DNA from: DATBVX01 sp963810775
GTDB lineage: Bacteria; Pseudomonadota; Gammaproteobacteria; Steroidobacterales; Steroidobacteraceae
Direction of reading: 5' to 3'
Assembly: GCA_963810775.1 (NCBI GenBank)
Contig: CAWEOT010000010.1
Span: forward strand, 19,192 to 83,191
DNA length: 64,000 bases
In this document: positions 36,110 to 46,379 of the stretch, one piece after another
Layout: every line of letters starts with the position of its first letter
Position numbering within the stretch: the first letter of the stretch is position 1
Program-made: the position numbers and the translations under genes
Notes under the pieces: generated by a model
Seen by the model: only the letters and a program-made list of their open reading frames with translations
What the model was told of the DNA's origin: nothing
The model's database searches: none

Positions 36110-37718
36110 CTCGCCACCCTTCGGGCACGAGGTTGGGTCGATTGAGGTCCAGCAGGATCTCGCGCGCGGCGTTAGCGCCCGGTGCAGCCATCACGCCACC
36201 GCCCGGGTGAGTGCCCGAGCCACACATGTAGAAGCCTTTGACTGGTCCGCGATATTGGGCGTAGCCCGGGAAGGGCCGGTTGAACAACAGCTGATCCATC
36301 GTCAGCTCGCCCTGAAAGATGTTGCCCTCGGTCAGGCCGACTTCATTCTCGAGCTCGCGCGGCGTGCGCACTTCGACGTGGCGAATCAGCTGCTTGAAGT
36401 TCGGGCTGTAACGCGCAATCTGGTCGAGTACCGTTTGCTTGAACCCGTCGCGATCCTGATCTGTCCAGTCGCGTCCATGGATCTTCGGCGGTACGTACTG
36501 CACGAATACCGACATGAAGTGCTTGCCGGCCGGCGCCATGGTCGGATCCGTCATGGACGGAATCAGCAGATCAAGGTACGGCTCTTTCGACCAGGTGCCG
36601 TTCTTCCAGTCATCGTACGCGCGCTCCATTTTCTCGAGCGAATCGAGAAAATGGATGTCGCCGAAGCGCAGCGGGTTGTCGCGCCCCAGCGCCGGAAACT
36701 CGGGAAGACCATCGAGCGCGATATTGAGCTTCCCCGATGATCCGCGGATCTTGAAGTTGCGCGCGCGCTTGACGAATTGCGGCGTCAGGTCTTTTTCGTC
36801 GAACAGTTTGCCGTAAGTGCGCTTCGGGTCGAGGTTCGAGACCACAATCTTCGCGTGGTACTCGTTGCCATTCGCGGTTGCGACGCCTGTGACTCGGCCA
36901 TTGCGAACGATCACACGCTCGACGGGCGCATCGGTGATGATTTCTCCACCGTGAGACTTGAACGACGATGCGATCGCCTTGGACACGGCACCCATCCCGC
37001 CGCGCGCGAACCCCCAGGAACCAATGGACCCATCGACGTCGCCCATGTAGTGATGCAGGAGCACATAGGCGGTCCCGGGTGAATAGACGCCCAGCGCGGT
37101 CCCGATGATGCCGCTTCCGGAGAGATGCGCCTTGATGAGGTCCGATTCGAAGTATTCGCCGAGAAAATCAGCGATGCTCATCGTGTAGAAGCGAATGGTG
37201 TCGTAGATCACCTCTTCGCCGAGCTTGGCGAATTCCTTGGCGAGATAGATCATTTCGCGAATGTCCCGGGGCCGGAGCGAGGTGGGATCCGGGGGTGTGC
37301 GCAGCAGCAACGGGCGGATGAACTTGCACTGACGCATGACGTCGGTCGAATACCGGCTGTAGGCGTCGGCATCACGGGCGTTGTGTCGCGCGAATTCGCG
37401 CCGCTGCACGTGCTCGTCCGTGTAATTACCGAGGATGTCTCCGTCGCGCGTGATCGTCACCCCACCGCCATAGGGCACGACCTGCAATCCGTGGCGCGCC
37501 AGTTGCAGGTCGCGGAAGATCTCCGGTCGCAACAAGCTGCAAACGTACGAGCAGTTCGAGTAGATCCACCCTTCCTGAATCTCGCGGCTGACCGCTGCAC
37601 CGCCGATCCACGGGTTACGCTCGAGCACCAGCACCTTGAGCCCGGAGCGCGCCAGGTAGGCGGCGTTCGTCAGGCCGTTGTGGCCGGCGCCGACGACGAT
37701 TGCATCGTAGGTCGTCAC
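36102..37718 (-). CDS. NAD(P)/FAD-dependent oxidoreductase, CrtI/phytoene-desaturase-like (first of tandem pair)
   Basis: About 538 residues from a GTG at 37718 (MTTYDAIVVGAGHNGL), chosen because the FAD motif then begins at the usual place; ATG 37763 would overlap the upstream aminotransferase. IGGAAVSREIQEGWIYSNCS and the C-terminal GFYMCGSGTHPGGGVMAAPG are conserved with the adjacent paralogue. Several uncharacterised CrtI-like proteins sit in amine or xenobiotic clusters, so the role here is open. Two such flavoproteins in tandem may act as a pair. Confidence 0.88.
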   Translation of the reverse strand: MTTYDAIVVGAGHNGLTNAAYLARSGLKVLVLERNPWIGGAAVSREIQEGWIYSNCSYVCSLLRPEIFRDLQLARHGLQVVPYGGGVTITRDGDILGNYTDEHVQRREFARHNARDADAYSRYSTDVMRQCKFIRPLLLRTPPDPTSLRPRDIREMIYLAKEFAKLGEEVIYDTIRFYTMSIADFLGEYFESDLIKAHLSGSGIIGTALGVYSPGTAYVLLHHYMGDVDGSIGSWGFARGGMGAVSKAIASSFKSHGGEIITDAPVERVIVRNGRVTGVATANGNEYHAKIVVSNLDPKRTYGKLFDEKDLTPQFVKRARNFKIRGSSGKLNIALDGLPEFPALGRDNPLRFGDIHFLDSLEKMERAYDDWKNGTWSKEPYLDLLIPSMTDPTMAPAGKHFMSVFVQYVPPKIHGRDWTDQDRDGFKQTVLDQIARYSPNFKQLIRHVEVRTPRELENEVGLTEGNIFQGELTMDQLLFNRPFPGYAQYRGPVKGFYMCGSGTHPGGGVMAAPGANAAREILLDLNRPNLVPEGWRDD

Positions 37719-37731
37719 GCTGCTGGCGCCT

Positions 37732-39069
37732 TTATCCCGTGCAATGCGCGGGTCCGGAGCCACGTGCCGCGTTCACGACTCGATCCACGGCGATCTCGAA
37801 GCGCTCGAGGGTTTCCGCGAGGCAGCGTTCATCGTGCGCCTCGCAGATGAACCAGGGTTCGCGCGAGTCCGGTTCGCAGAGCACACCCAGATCGTGCAGT
37901 TCCGGTGCCAGCGCCTCGTAGAAGGTGTAATCGCTGGAAGCCCAATCGCGATAATCCCGCGGCGGCGTCTCGCTGAAGAACAGTCCGCTCATCGATGGAT
38001 GTCCGCTGAATGAGTGCCGGATCCCTCGCTGCGACAGAATCTGACTGACGCCCACGCGCAGGCGCGTGCCGTACTCAGCGATGGTCTGCAACGCGGGCGT
38101 TTCGGCTAGGATCTGCAGACACTTTTCGGCGGCGGCGAGCGCGACGGAATGGGCGGTGAAGGTGCCGCCGTGCACGACGCCCTTACCGAGCCGGCGCATG
38201 ATGTCCTCACGCCCAGCCAACACGGAAATCGGGTAGCCATTTGCCATCGCCTTGGCGAACGTGCACAGATCGCTGCGCACACCAAACAGTTCCTGGCAGC
38301 CGCCCCGTGCCACACGGAACCCGGTCTTCACCTCATCGATGATCAACAGGATGCCGTAGCGGTCGCAAAGTGCGCGCGCCGCATGAAGATATTCGCGTGT
38401 CGCCGCGATCGAGCAGCAGTTGCCCATGATCGGCTCGATGAGAAACGCTGCGATCTGGTCGCCATAGGCTTTGAACACGCTTTCCAGCCGATCGGCGTCG
38501 TTCATTGGCACTGCGTGCAGGAGCGAGCGCAGGATTCCCGGCACGCCGGCGCTGTAGGGTACGAGGTGCGGGTCCCCGGCGGACGGGCGCCAGCCCTCAA
38601 TCAAAGTCGTCCACAGCGCGGCGTCGAACACCCCGTGGTATCCGCCTTCGATGACGACGTACGAATCCCGGCCGGTGTGTGCGCGGGCAAGACGCAATGC
38701 GGCCATGACGGCCTCGGTGCCCGAGTTGGAAAAGCGCACCAGCTCTGCTGCCGGCACCATGCGCGAGATGCGCTCGGCCACCGCGTACTCGCGCTCTGTC
38801 CCCAGCGCAAAAACGCCACCGACCTCGATGCCGGCGCGTGCGGCCTCGTCGACTCTGGGGTCTGCGTAGCCCAGGATGCACGGGCCGTAGGCAAGCCGGT
38901 AGTCGATGTACTCATTGCCATCGATATCGCGGAGGCGGGCGCCCTTGCCGGAGGCCGCGTAGATGGTCTTGTCGTCGCCCCAGTAACGGAAGTTCGACGA
39001 AACGCCGAGCGGCAGCCGCGTGATGGCCTTTTGGAAGTGCGCGTTGGATTTTCTGAGGCTTCGTGCCAT
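37732..39069 (-). CDS. Class III PLP aminotransferase (glutamate-1-semialdehyde aminomutase-like)
   Basis: 445 residues starting MARSLRKSNAHFQKAI, with GGGAGG upstream. The PLP site contains SNSGTEAVMAALRLAR, IEGGYHGVFDA, LLIIDEVKTGFR and the Schiff-base Lys in LCTFAKAMANGYPISVLAG. GSAM-like class III enzymes in catabolic operons often transaminate omega- or beta-amino compounds. It is the promoter-proximal gene of the eight-gene minus-strand operon and is divergent from the BetI-like regulator, sharing a 160-bp control region. No hemL context is present. Confidence 0.92.
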   Translation of the reverse strand: MARSLRKSNAHFQKAITRLPLGVSSNFRYWGDDKTIYAASGKGARLRDIDGNEYIDYRLAYGPCILGYADPRVDEAARAGIEVGGVFALGTEREYAVAERISRMVPAAELVRFSNSGTEAVMAALRLARAHTGRDSYVVIEGGYHGVFDAALWTTLIEGWRPSAGDPHLVPYSAGVPGILRSLLHAVPMNDADRLESVFKAYGDQIAAFLIEPIMGNCCSIAATREYLHAARALCDRYGILLIIDEVKTGFRVARGGCQELFGVRSDLCTFAKAMANGYPISVLAGREDIMRRLGKGVVHGGTFTAHSVALAAAEKCLQILAETPALQTIAEYGTRLRVGVSQILSQRGIRHSFSGHPSMSGLFFSETPPRDYRDWASSDYTFYEALAPELHDLGVLCEPDSREPWFICEAHDERCLAETLERFEIAVDRVVNAARGSGPAHCTG

Positions 39070-39154
39070 GGTCTGACCCTCCCGTCGGCGCGTCCCCAGA
39101 GGCTTCCGACAGCTCGCACAGGGTCCCACAAAACCCGGGTCCGCGTCCATCCCA

Positions 39155-39177
39155 CTGAATAGCTGTTCATTCATTGA
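39155..39177. promoter_or_regulatory. Candidate BetI/TetR operator between the two divergent operons
   Basis: CTGAATAG (39155-39162) and CATTGA (39172-39177) repeat the two half-site words of the palindrome at 25.5 kb, and TGAATAGCTGTTCA is itself a 6-of-7-pair inverted repeat. The site overlaps the -35 box of the plus-strand promoter, where a repressor would block transcription. Confidence 0.5.
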
Positions 39178-39201
39178 TTTGCGCGCGGAAGCGGTTATTA
39201 T
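39174..39201 (+). promoter_or_regulatory. Candidate sigma-70 promoter of the regulator/ABC operon
   Basis: TTGATT (39174-39179) and TATTAT (39196-39201) are separated by 16 bases. Transcription would begin near 39208, which fits a translation start at 39233 and argues against one at 39179. Confidence 0.55.
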
Positions 39202-39232
39202 CGGCCCCGGCTGCCCCAGGTGGGCTTACGAG

Positions 39233-39970
39233 TTGCTGGCTTTGCCGGAGTCGAACCAGAATCCCAAGCGCCGGCGCCCGGTCAAGGCGTCGCGCCGCAC
39301 GGCTGCGCCCGAAGAGCGCCGCCAGCAGCTGATCGAAGCGACCATCCGCTGCGTCGCCAATCGGGGTCTTGCGCAAACCACCATCGCCACCGTGGCGCGG
39401 GAGGCGGGCCTGAGCCAGGGAATCATCAACCTGCACTTTCGCAGCAAGGACCGGTTGCTCATCGAGACCCTGCGGTACCTCGCCGACGAATATCGCAATG
39501 CATGCCGCGAGGCAGCTGCCGAAACCGAAGACTCGCCGGTCGCAGGTCTGCAGGCGATGGTGGACCTGGACTTTCGGCGCAACATCTGCACGCGCGACAA
39601 GCTTGCAGTGTGGTTCGCGTTCTGGGGCGAACGCAGATTTCGGCCTACCTACCGTCGTATCTGCGCGGCACGTGACAAGTCCTATGAGGACAGGGTGCGC
39701 GTCCTGTGCGCGAAGCTCTGTGAACAAGGCGACTATCCCGACGTTGAACCGGCCCTGGTAGCCGACGGCCTGTCCGCGCTGACGGATGGCCTCTGGCTCG
39801 ACCTGCTGGTTCGGCCGGACTCCATGAGCCGCGACCTGGCGCGGCGCATCAGCATGTCGTACCTCGCGGATGCGTTTCCGAGGCACTTCCCGCGACCCGC
39901 GGCCGGACAGCACGTGGCGGCGGATCGGGCTGCACCAGCGGGCCGCGCCATTGCGGTCGGTGCGAGATAG
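39233..39970 (+). CDS. TetR-family regulator, BetI-like
   Basis: 245 residues. The helix-turn-helix is in TIATVAREAGLSQGIINLHF; the ligand domain contains RDKLAVWFAFWGERRFRPTY and SYEDRVRVLCAKL, closely echoing the regulator half of the TetR-Rieske fusion at 25.6 kb. BetI controls choline/glycine-betaine genes, so an N-methylated amine effector is plausible. There is no ATG: the TTG at 39233 has AGGTGGG eight bases upstream and lies downstream of a good promoter, so it is preferred over the TTG at 39179. It probably represses both divergent operons. Confidence 0.85.
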   Translation: MLALPESNQNPKRRRPVKASRRTAAPEERRQQLIEATIRCVANRGLAQTTIATVAREAGLSQGIINLHFRSKDRLLIETLRYLADEYRNACREAAAETEDSPVAGLQAMVDLDFRRNICTRDKLAVWFAFWGERRFRPTYRRICAARDKSYEDRVRVLCAKLCEQGDYPDVEPALVADGLSALTDGLWLDLLVRPDSMSRDLARRISMSYLADAFPRHFPRPAAGQHVAADRAAPAGRAIAVGAR

Positions 39971-39991
39971 CCGTCATGCAGATATTGCTCG

Positions 39992-41146
39992 ATGCAACAG
40001 CTTCGGCGTGGCGCGCATCGCGCCGCGCAGTTCGCGAGCCAGGAATTGATTCCCTGGGAGGCAGAAGCGGAGCTCAACGAGGGCAGATTGCCGCCGGAAG
40101 TGAAGGCGCGGCATCGGAAGCTTGCGATCGAACTGGGCTTCAGCGCGATGGATGTTCCGGCCGCTCATGGCGGTCGCGATGCGCGTGTGATCGATCAGGT
40201 GGCGGTCTGGGAGCAACTCGGCAAGGTGACCAACGCGCTCTGCTGGTGCTTCTCCGAGCCCCATCGCTGGATGTTTGAAGCCTGCAGCCGGGAGCAACTC
40301 GAGCGATATGTACTGCCCCTCATGAGTGGCAAGCGCAAGGAGTGCTACGCGATCACGGAGAGCGGCTCAGGCTCGGACGTCGAGTCGATCCAGACAACCG
40401 CACAACGCTGTTCCGGAGGCTATTCGATTCGCGGCGAGAAGTGGTACGTCACGAGCGCCAATCACGCCGATTATTTCATCCTGCAGGCGCGGCTCGCGGA
40501 CGGACCGCACGCAGGAGCGCACTCGCTCTTCTTCATCGACAAGGATCAGCCCGGTATCGAGCTGGTGCGCACGCCGGCCTTCAGCCACACGTTCAGCGAT
40601 CATCATCCCATCTACCGGTTCAATGACGTCGTGGTGCCAGAGAGCCAACGCCTCGGCGCGGAAGGCGACGGCATGCAGCACGCGCACAGCTGGTTCCGCC
40701 GCGAGCGGCTGATGATCGCCGCGCGCTGCTGTGGCGCCGCCAGTCGCTTGATCGAGGAGGCGAGCGCATTCGCCGGCACGCGTATGATCGATGGTGAGCC
40801 CCTGGCCGAGCGGCAGATGATCCAGGCGATGCTGGCTGACAGCGTCACCGAGCTCTGGGCGGCGCGGCTCATTACTTATGAAGCTGCGCAGGCGCACGAC
40901 CGGGGAGAAGAGCTGAGGTCGCTCCATGCACGCTGCGCGATCGCAAAGCTCTACGCATCAGAGGCCGCGAACCGGATTGTCGACCGCGCGCTGCAGATAT
41001 TTGGCGGGCGCGGCTACATGCGCGAGAACTGCGTCGAGCGGTTCTTCCGGGAGTTGCGGGTGGATCGGATCTGGGAGGGGGCCAGTGAAATCCAGCGTCT
41101 CATCATCGCGCGAGCGCTACAGAAGCGCGGGCTCGAGGGCATGTAG
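39992..41146 (+). CDS. Acyl-CoA dehydrogenase family flavoprotein
   Basis: 384 residues. FAD-contact motif YAITESGSGSDVESIQTTA, RGEKWYVTSANHADYF, and the C-terminal QIFGGRGYMRENCVERFFRE with VDRIWEGASEIQRLIIARAL are all characteristic. The start is slightly odd: the ATG at 39992 begins already inside the first helix (MQQLRRGAHRAAQFASQE), and a leader in another frame begins at 39976, so a few N-terminal residues may be missing or shifted. It follows the regulator by 21 bp. It would desaturate the acyl-CoA formed by the ADP-forming ligase. Confidence 0.9.
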   Translation: MQQLRRGAHRAAQFASQELIPWEAEAELNEGRLPPEVKARHRKLAIELGFSAMDVPAAHGGRDARVIDQVAVWEQLGKVTNALCWCFSEPHRWMFEACSREQLERYVLPLMSGKRKECYAITESGSGSDVESIQTTAQRCSGGYSIRGEKWYVTSANHADYFILQARLADGPHAGAHSLFFIDKDQPGIELVRTPAFSHTFSDHHPIYRFNDVVVPESQRLGAEGDGMQHAHSWFRRERLMIAARCCGAASRLIEEASAFAGTRMIDGEPLAERQMIQAMLADSVTELWAARLITYEAAQAHDRGEELRSLHARCAIAKLYASEAANRIVDRALQIFGGRGYMRENCVERFFRELRVDRIWEGASEIQRLIIARALQKRGLEGM

Positions 41147-41149
41147 TTG

Positions 41150-42237
41150 GTGAAAACGCTTGCGCTTCTCATCGCCGGTTGCGCTGCTGCGTGCGCGGTC
41201 GCTGCCGGGAGCGCAGAAGAGAAAGTGCTGAACGTTTTCACGTGGCCGGACTACATCGGTCCGCACACCATCGCGGATTTCGAAAAGGAATACGGAATCA
41301 AGGTGAACTATGACACCTACGATTCCACCGAAATGGCCGAGGCGCGGCTTCTCGCCGGTCGTACGGGTTACGACGTCGTTGATCACGCCGAACGTTACTC
41401 GGCGCGCTTGATTCCGATCGGGGTCTACCGCCCGCTGGATCGCGCCAGGCTGACCAACTGGGGGAATCTCGATCCCTGGGTGCTCAAGACGCTGCAGTCA
41501 GCGGATCCGGGCAATCGCTATGGCGTGCCGTATCTGTGGGGTACGACCGGATTTACCTACAACGTGAAGATGATCCGTGAGCGCATGCCCAATGCGCCGG
41601 TCGACAGCGGCGACATGATCTTCAAGCCGGAGGTCGCGCGCCATTTCGCCGACTGCGGGATCTCGTTCCTCGACGAGCCCACTGACGTGATCCCGATGGC
41701 GATGATCTATCTGGGACACGATCCCAACAGCGTCGATCCTGACGATCTCGCCGAAGTTGAGAAGCTTCTCAAAGGCGTGCGCCCGTACATCCGTTACTTC
41801 AGCTCGGCGAAAATGCTGGTCGACTTGCCAAACGAGGAAGTCTGCATTGCGATGAGTTGGTCGGGAGACTATGCGCAGGCCATGTACCGCGCGCAGGAAG
41901 TGGGCAGGCCGGTAGAGCTTGCGTACACGACGCCACGTGAGGGTACGCTGGCGTGGTTCGACCTGTGGTTCATTCCCGCGGATGCACCGCATCCCGACAA
42001 TGCCCACTTGTTCATGAATTACCTGTTACGGCCGAAGGTGATCGCGGACATCAGCAACGAAGTCCGGTATGCGGCGCCAAACATTCCGGCCATGCCTTTC
42101 GTTGTGCCCGAGGTTCGCGATGATCCCGCGGTGTACCCACCCGAACAGGTGCGGCTCAGCCTGCACAAGGGCGTTCTCCACAGCCCGAAGGAGGAGCGCG
42201 TGAGGTCCCGTTTGTGGTCTCGCGTGAAGACGGGACT

Positions 42238-42241
<4 letters not shown>
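41150..42241 (+). CDS. ABC transporter substrate-binding protein, polyamine/PotD-PotF family
   Basis: About 363 residues, GTG start at 41150 (an adjacent TTG at 41147 is possible). A signal peptide (LALLIAGCAAACAVAAGSAE) precedes LNVFTWPDYIGPHTIADFEK, the standard N terminus of mature PotD/PotF proteins; YGVPYLWGTTGFTYN and EVCIAMSWSGDYAQAMYRA also match. Binding pockets in this family take putrescine, spermidine and some related cations. It begins four genes of a complete importer (SBP, ATPase, two permeases) coupled by overlapping codons. Its cargo could be a methylated or quaternary amine. Confidence 0.92.
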
Positions 42242-43340
<1,099 letters not shown>

Positions 43341-43344
<4 letters not shown>

Positions 43345-44258
43345 GCGACGAATCCTCCGACCCGGGCCCGAAGAGCGAGCGCTGGCTGCGCAGGACGGTC
43401 ATGCTGCCGTACCTGTGGCTGCTGGTGTTCTTTCTCGCCCCGTTCATGATCATCCTCAAGATCAGCTTCGCTGATCCGATCGTTGCACAGCCGCCGTTTA
43501 CCGCGTTGCTGGAATGGGGTCGGCAGGGGTTCGAAGGGATCAGGGCCACGTTCGACAACTACCTGTTCCTGTTCGAAGACGGTTACTACGCAACCATCTA
43601 TCTCGCGTCGCTGAAGATGGCAGCGATCGGTACGCTCCTGTGCCTGCTGCTCGGCTATCCGATGGCGTACTTCATCGCACGGCAACCGCCCCGCCGCCGC
43701 CAGATGCTGCTGCTCGCGGTGATTCTGCCGTTCTGGATCTCGTTCCTGCTGCGCGTCTATGCGTGGATTGGCCTGCTGAGCAACAAGGGAATCATCAACA
43801 ACTTCCTGGTGAGCGTGGGCCTCATCGATCGACCGCTGGCGTTGCTCTACAACGACTTCGCCGTGTATCTCGGCATCCTCTACTCGTACCTGCCGTTCAT
43901 GATTCTGCCTCTCTACGCGAATCTGGAGCGCCAGAACCTGGATCTGCTGGAGGCGGCTGCGGACCTCGGCGCCAAGCGCTGGCAGGTCTTTCTCGATGTC
44001 ACACTGCCGCTGTCGAAGCCCGGCATCATTGGCGGGTGCCTGCTGGTGTTCATTCCCGCCGTGGGCGAGTTCACGATTCCGGCGCTGCTCGGCGGCGCCG
44101 ATACGCTGATGATCGGCCGCGTTCTTTGGGATGAATTCTTTGTGAGCCGTGACTGGCCGGTGGCGTCCGCCGTGTCCGTCGTGCTGCTGCTCCTGCTGAT
44201 AGCCCCGATTCTCTGGTTCCAGCACCTCCAGAGCCGCGAGCAGGAGGCGGGGCGATGA
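43341..44258 (+). CDS. ABC transporter permease, PotB/PotH-like
   Basis: 305 residues with six predicted transmembrane helices (first PYLWLLVFFLAPFMIIL). The EAA loop is EAAADLGAKRWQVFLDVTLP, the coupling helix to the ATPase. PVAS and final helix VVLLLLLIAPILWF follow. It begins by overlapping the ATPase stop and ends overlapping the next permease (ATGA), so production of the two membrane subunits is coupled. Confidence 0.94.
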
Positions 44259-45061
44259 AGCGCCGGTCGCTTCTGCTGCTGAGTATTGCGTGCTTTGGCT
44301 ATGCGCTTCTGTACGTGCCGATCCTGTCGGTGGTGATCTACTCGTTCAATGCCTCGCGCCTCGTGACGCTCTGGGGAGGCTTCTCGACGCGCTGGTACGT
44401 AAGTCTGCTCGCGGACGATGAGTTGCTGGCCGCGGCCTTTCTGAGTCTGCGCATCGCCATCGTGAGTGCCACGCTGGCAACCGCACTTGGCGCATTGGTT
44501 GCGCTCGCCCTGCACCGCGTGCAAAGGCTGCGGGGACGAATTCTGCTGAGCGGCATGGTTACCGCCCCTCTCGTGATGCCGGAAATCATCACCGGCCTGT
44601 CGCTGCTGTTCCTGTTCATCTCGATGGCCAATGCGATCGGCTGGCCTGCGACTCGTGGGGCAACCACCATCACGATTGCGCATATCACGTTCTCCATGGC
44701 GTACGTGGTGGTCGTGGTTCGCTCGCGGCTCGCGGCCCTGGACGAGTCGCTCGAGGAAGCAGCCATGGATCTCGGCGGCAAGCCGGTGGCCGTCTTTTTC
44801 GACATCACGGTACCCATGCTGCTGCCGGCCCTGGTCTCAGGCTGGCTGCTGTCGTTTACCTTGTCGCTCGATGACCTGGTGATCTCGAGCTTCGTTTCGG
44901 GGCCCGGGGCCACGACGCTGCCGATGCTGATTTTTGCAAAAGTACGTCTCGGTGTGACGCCTGACATCAATGCAATCACGACGATTATCATTGCGCTGGT
45001 GGTCCTTGCAGTGGCGACGGCGGCCGTGATTTCCGGCAGGCGTCGTCCGGCGACGGAGTAA
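44255..45061 (+). CDS. ABC transporter permease, PotC/PotI-like
   Basis: 268 residues with six predicted helices. YVPILSVVIYSFNASRLVTL is the standard PotC N-terminal segment, and the EAA loop is EEAAMDLGGKPVAVFFDITV. SFTLSLDDLVISSFVSGPGA is the conserved segment after it. With the previous gene it forms the inner-membrane channel. The Rieske oxygenase gene starts 6 bp after its stop, tying transport directly to the first catabolic step. Confidence 0.94.
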   Translation: MKRRSLLLLSIACFGYALLYVPILSVVIYSFNASRLVTLWGGFSTRWYVSLLADDELLAAAFLSLRIAIVSATLATALGALVALALHRVQRLRGRILLSGMVTAPLVMPEIITGLSLLFLFISMANAIGWPATRGATTITIAHITFSMAYVVVVVRSRLAALDESLEEAAMDLGGKPVAVFFDITVPMLLPALVSGWLLSFTLSLDDLVISSFVSGPGATTLPMLIFAKVRLGVTPDINAITTIIIALVVLAVATAAVISGRRRPATE

Positions 45062-45066
45062 CGGCG

Positions 45067-46302
45067 ATGAATGAAGGCCTGACACAACCGAGCGAAACAG
45101 CACAGGGGGCGCTTGACACCTGGAACGGCGGACGCTCGTTGCCGGGTGTCCTGTATCGCGACGCGACGACCTATGAGGAGGAGATCCAGCGGATCTTCTT
45201 CAAATCCTGGCTGTATGTCGGGCACGCAAGCCAGATTCCGCAGCGCGGCGACTATTTCCTGTTCAACATTGCAGGCGAGTCCGTGATCGTCGTGCGCGAC
45301 GGCGAGGGCCAGATCAACGCTTTGCTGAACGTGTGCCGGCACCGCGGATCGCGCATCTGTGACGAAGCGACCGGGCGGGCCTCGCGTCTCGTGTGCCGCT
45401 ATCACGGCTGGACGTATGGCCTTGACGGCTCGCTGCGCGCAGCAGGCCACACACCTGCGGAATTCGACAAGGCAAAGCTGGGCCTGCGCCGGCTGCACAC
45501 CAGGGTGTTCGTAGGGCTGATTTTCATCAACTTCGATGCCGCGCCGGCGCCATTCGAGGCGATCGCCAATGATCTGGCTGCGCCCCTGGCTCCGTACGCT
45601 CTGGAGCGCAGCAAGGTCGCACACCGCCAAAACTATCCCATCGTCAGTAACTGGAAGCTCGCCGTTGAGAACTATTGCGAGTGCTATCACTGCGCGCCGG
45701 CACATCCGGAATATACCGTTGGACACGGGCGCGCGATTCCTCGTGCGGAACAGGCAGCCCTTCTGCCTGAAGTGATGGCGCGGGCACCGGAGGCGGGCCT
45801 CACACAGCACGACATTCGCCGCTCATGGCTCGACGCGCAGGCGCTCGGTGTCGAGTGCGCCTTCGAGCGCTATCCCCTGTTGCGCGGTCATCAAACCGGC
45901 AGCCGCGATGGAAAACGCGTCGCACCTTTTCTCGGAACCATCAAGGCCTACGATGGCGGCGCGACCGACCTGCACCTGGGCCCGATGACGTTCGGACTTG
46001 CCTATTGCGACCACGTGGTCCTCTATCGCTTCACGCCGCGCGGACTGCACAACACGGATTGCGAGATCACCTGGCTGGTGAACGAAACGGCGGTCGAAGG
46101 CAAGGACTACGATCGCGCCGCACTGACCTGGCTGTGGGACGTCACGACCGTTGCCGACAAGGAAATCATCGAGCGCAACCAGTTGGGTGTCGACTCGCGT
46201 TTCTACGAGCCCGGACCCTTGTCGCCGATGGAGGATTTCACGCTGCGGTTCCTGCAGTGGTACGTCGCGACCATGCGGGGCACGAATAGCAGGGCGACTT
46301 GA
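45067..46302 (+). CDS. Rieske oxygenase alpha subunit, quaternary-ammonium (CntA/GbcA-like) type
   Basis: 411 residues. Rieske ligands are Cys90, His92 (NVCRHRGSR), Cys110 and His113 (CRYHGWTYGLDG). The iron site is in ENYCECYHCAPAHPEY with His208 and His213; the bridging residue is Glu205 where ring-hydroxylating dioxygenases usually have Asp. Carnitine oxygenase CntA also uses Glu there. Such enzymes demethylate or cleave betaine-type substrates. It ends the regulator-ACAD-ABC operon. The reductase these oxygenases need is not in the window. Confidence 0.93.
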   Translation: MNEGLTQPSETAQGALDTWNGGRSLPGVLYRDATTYEEEIQRIFFKSWLYVGHASQIPQRGDYFLFNIAGESVIVVRDGEGQINALLNVCRHRGSRICDEATGRASRLVCRYHGWTYGLDGSLRAAGHTPAEFDKAKLGLRRLHTRVFVGLIFINFDAAPAPFEAIANDLAAPLAPYALERSKVAHRQNYPIVSNWKLAVENYCECYHCAPAHPEYTVGHGRAIPRAEQAALLPEVMARAPEAGLTQHDIRRSWLDAQALGVECAFERYPLLRGHQTGSRDGKRVAPFLGTIKAYDGGATDLHLGPMTFGLAYCDHVVLYRFTPRGLHNTDCEITWLVNETAVEGKDYDRAALTWLWDVTTVADKEIIERNQLGVDSRFYEPGPLSPMEDFTLRFLQWYVATMRGTNSRAT

Positions 46303-46327
46303 TGAACAGACCCGCTTCGATCGGCAA

Positions 46328-46356
46328 TTGCGACCGAAGCTATCGATGGGTACTCT
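46328..46356 (+). promoter_or_regulatory. Candidate sigma-70 promoter for the TonB receptor
   Basis: TTGCGA (46328-46333) and TACTCT (46351-46356) have 17-base spacing, 24 bases before the receptor start. The boxes are imperfect, so the call is tentative. Confidence 0.3.
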
Positions 46357-46379
46357 CGAATGACAAAAGGGGGTGAGTC

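Noticed and set aside
39179..39232. Earlier TTG start for the BetI-like regulator
   Set aside because: It falls between the -35 and -10 boxes of the best promoter and lacks a ribosome-binding site; TTG 39233 has AGGTGGG.
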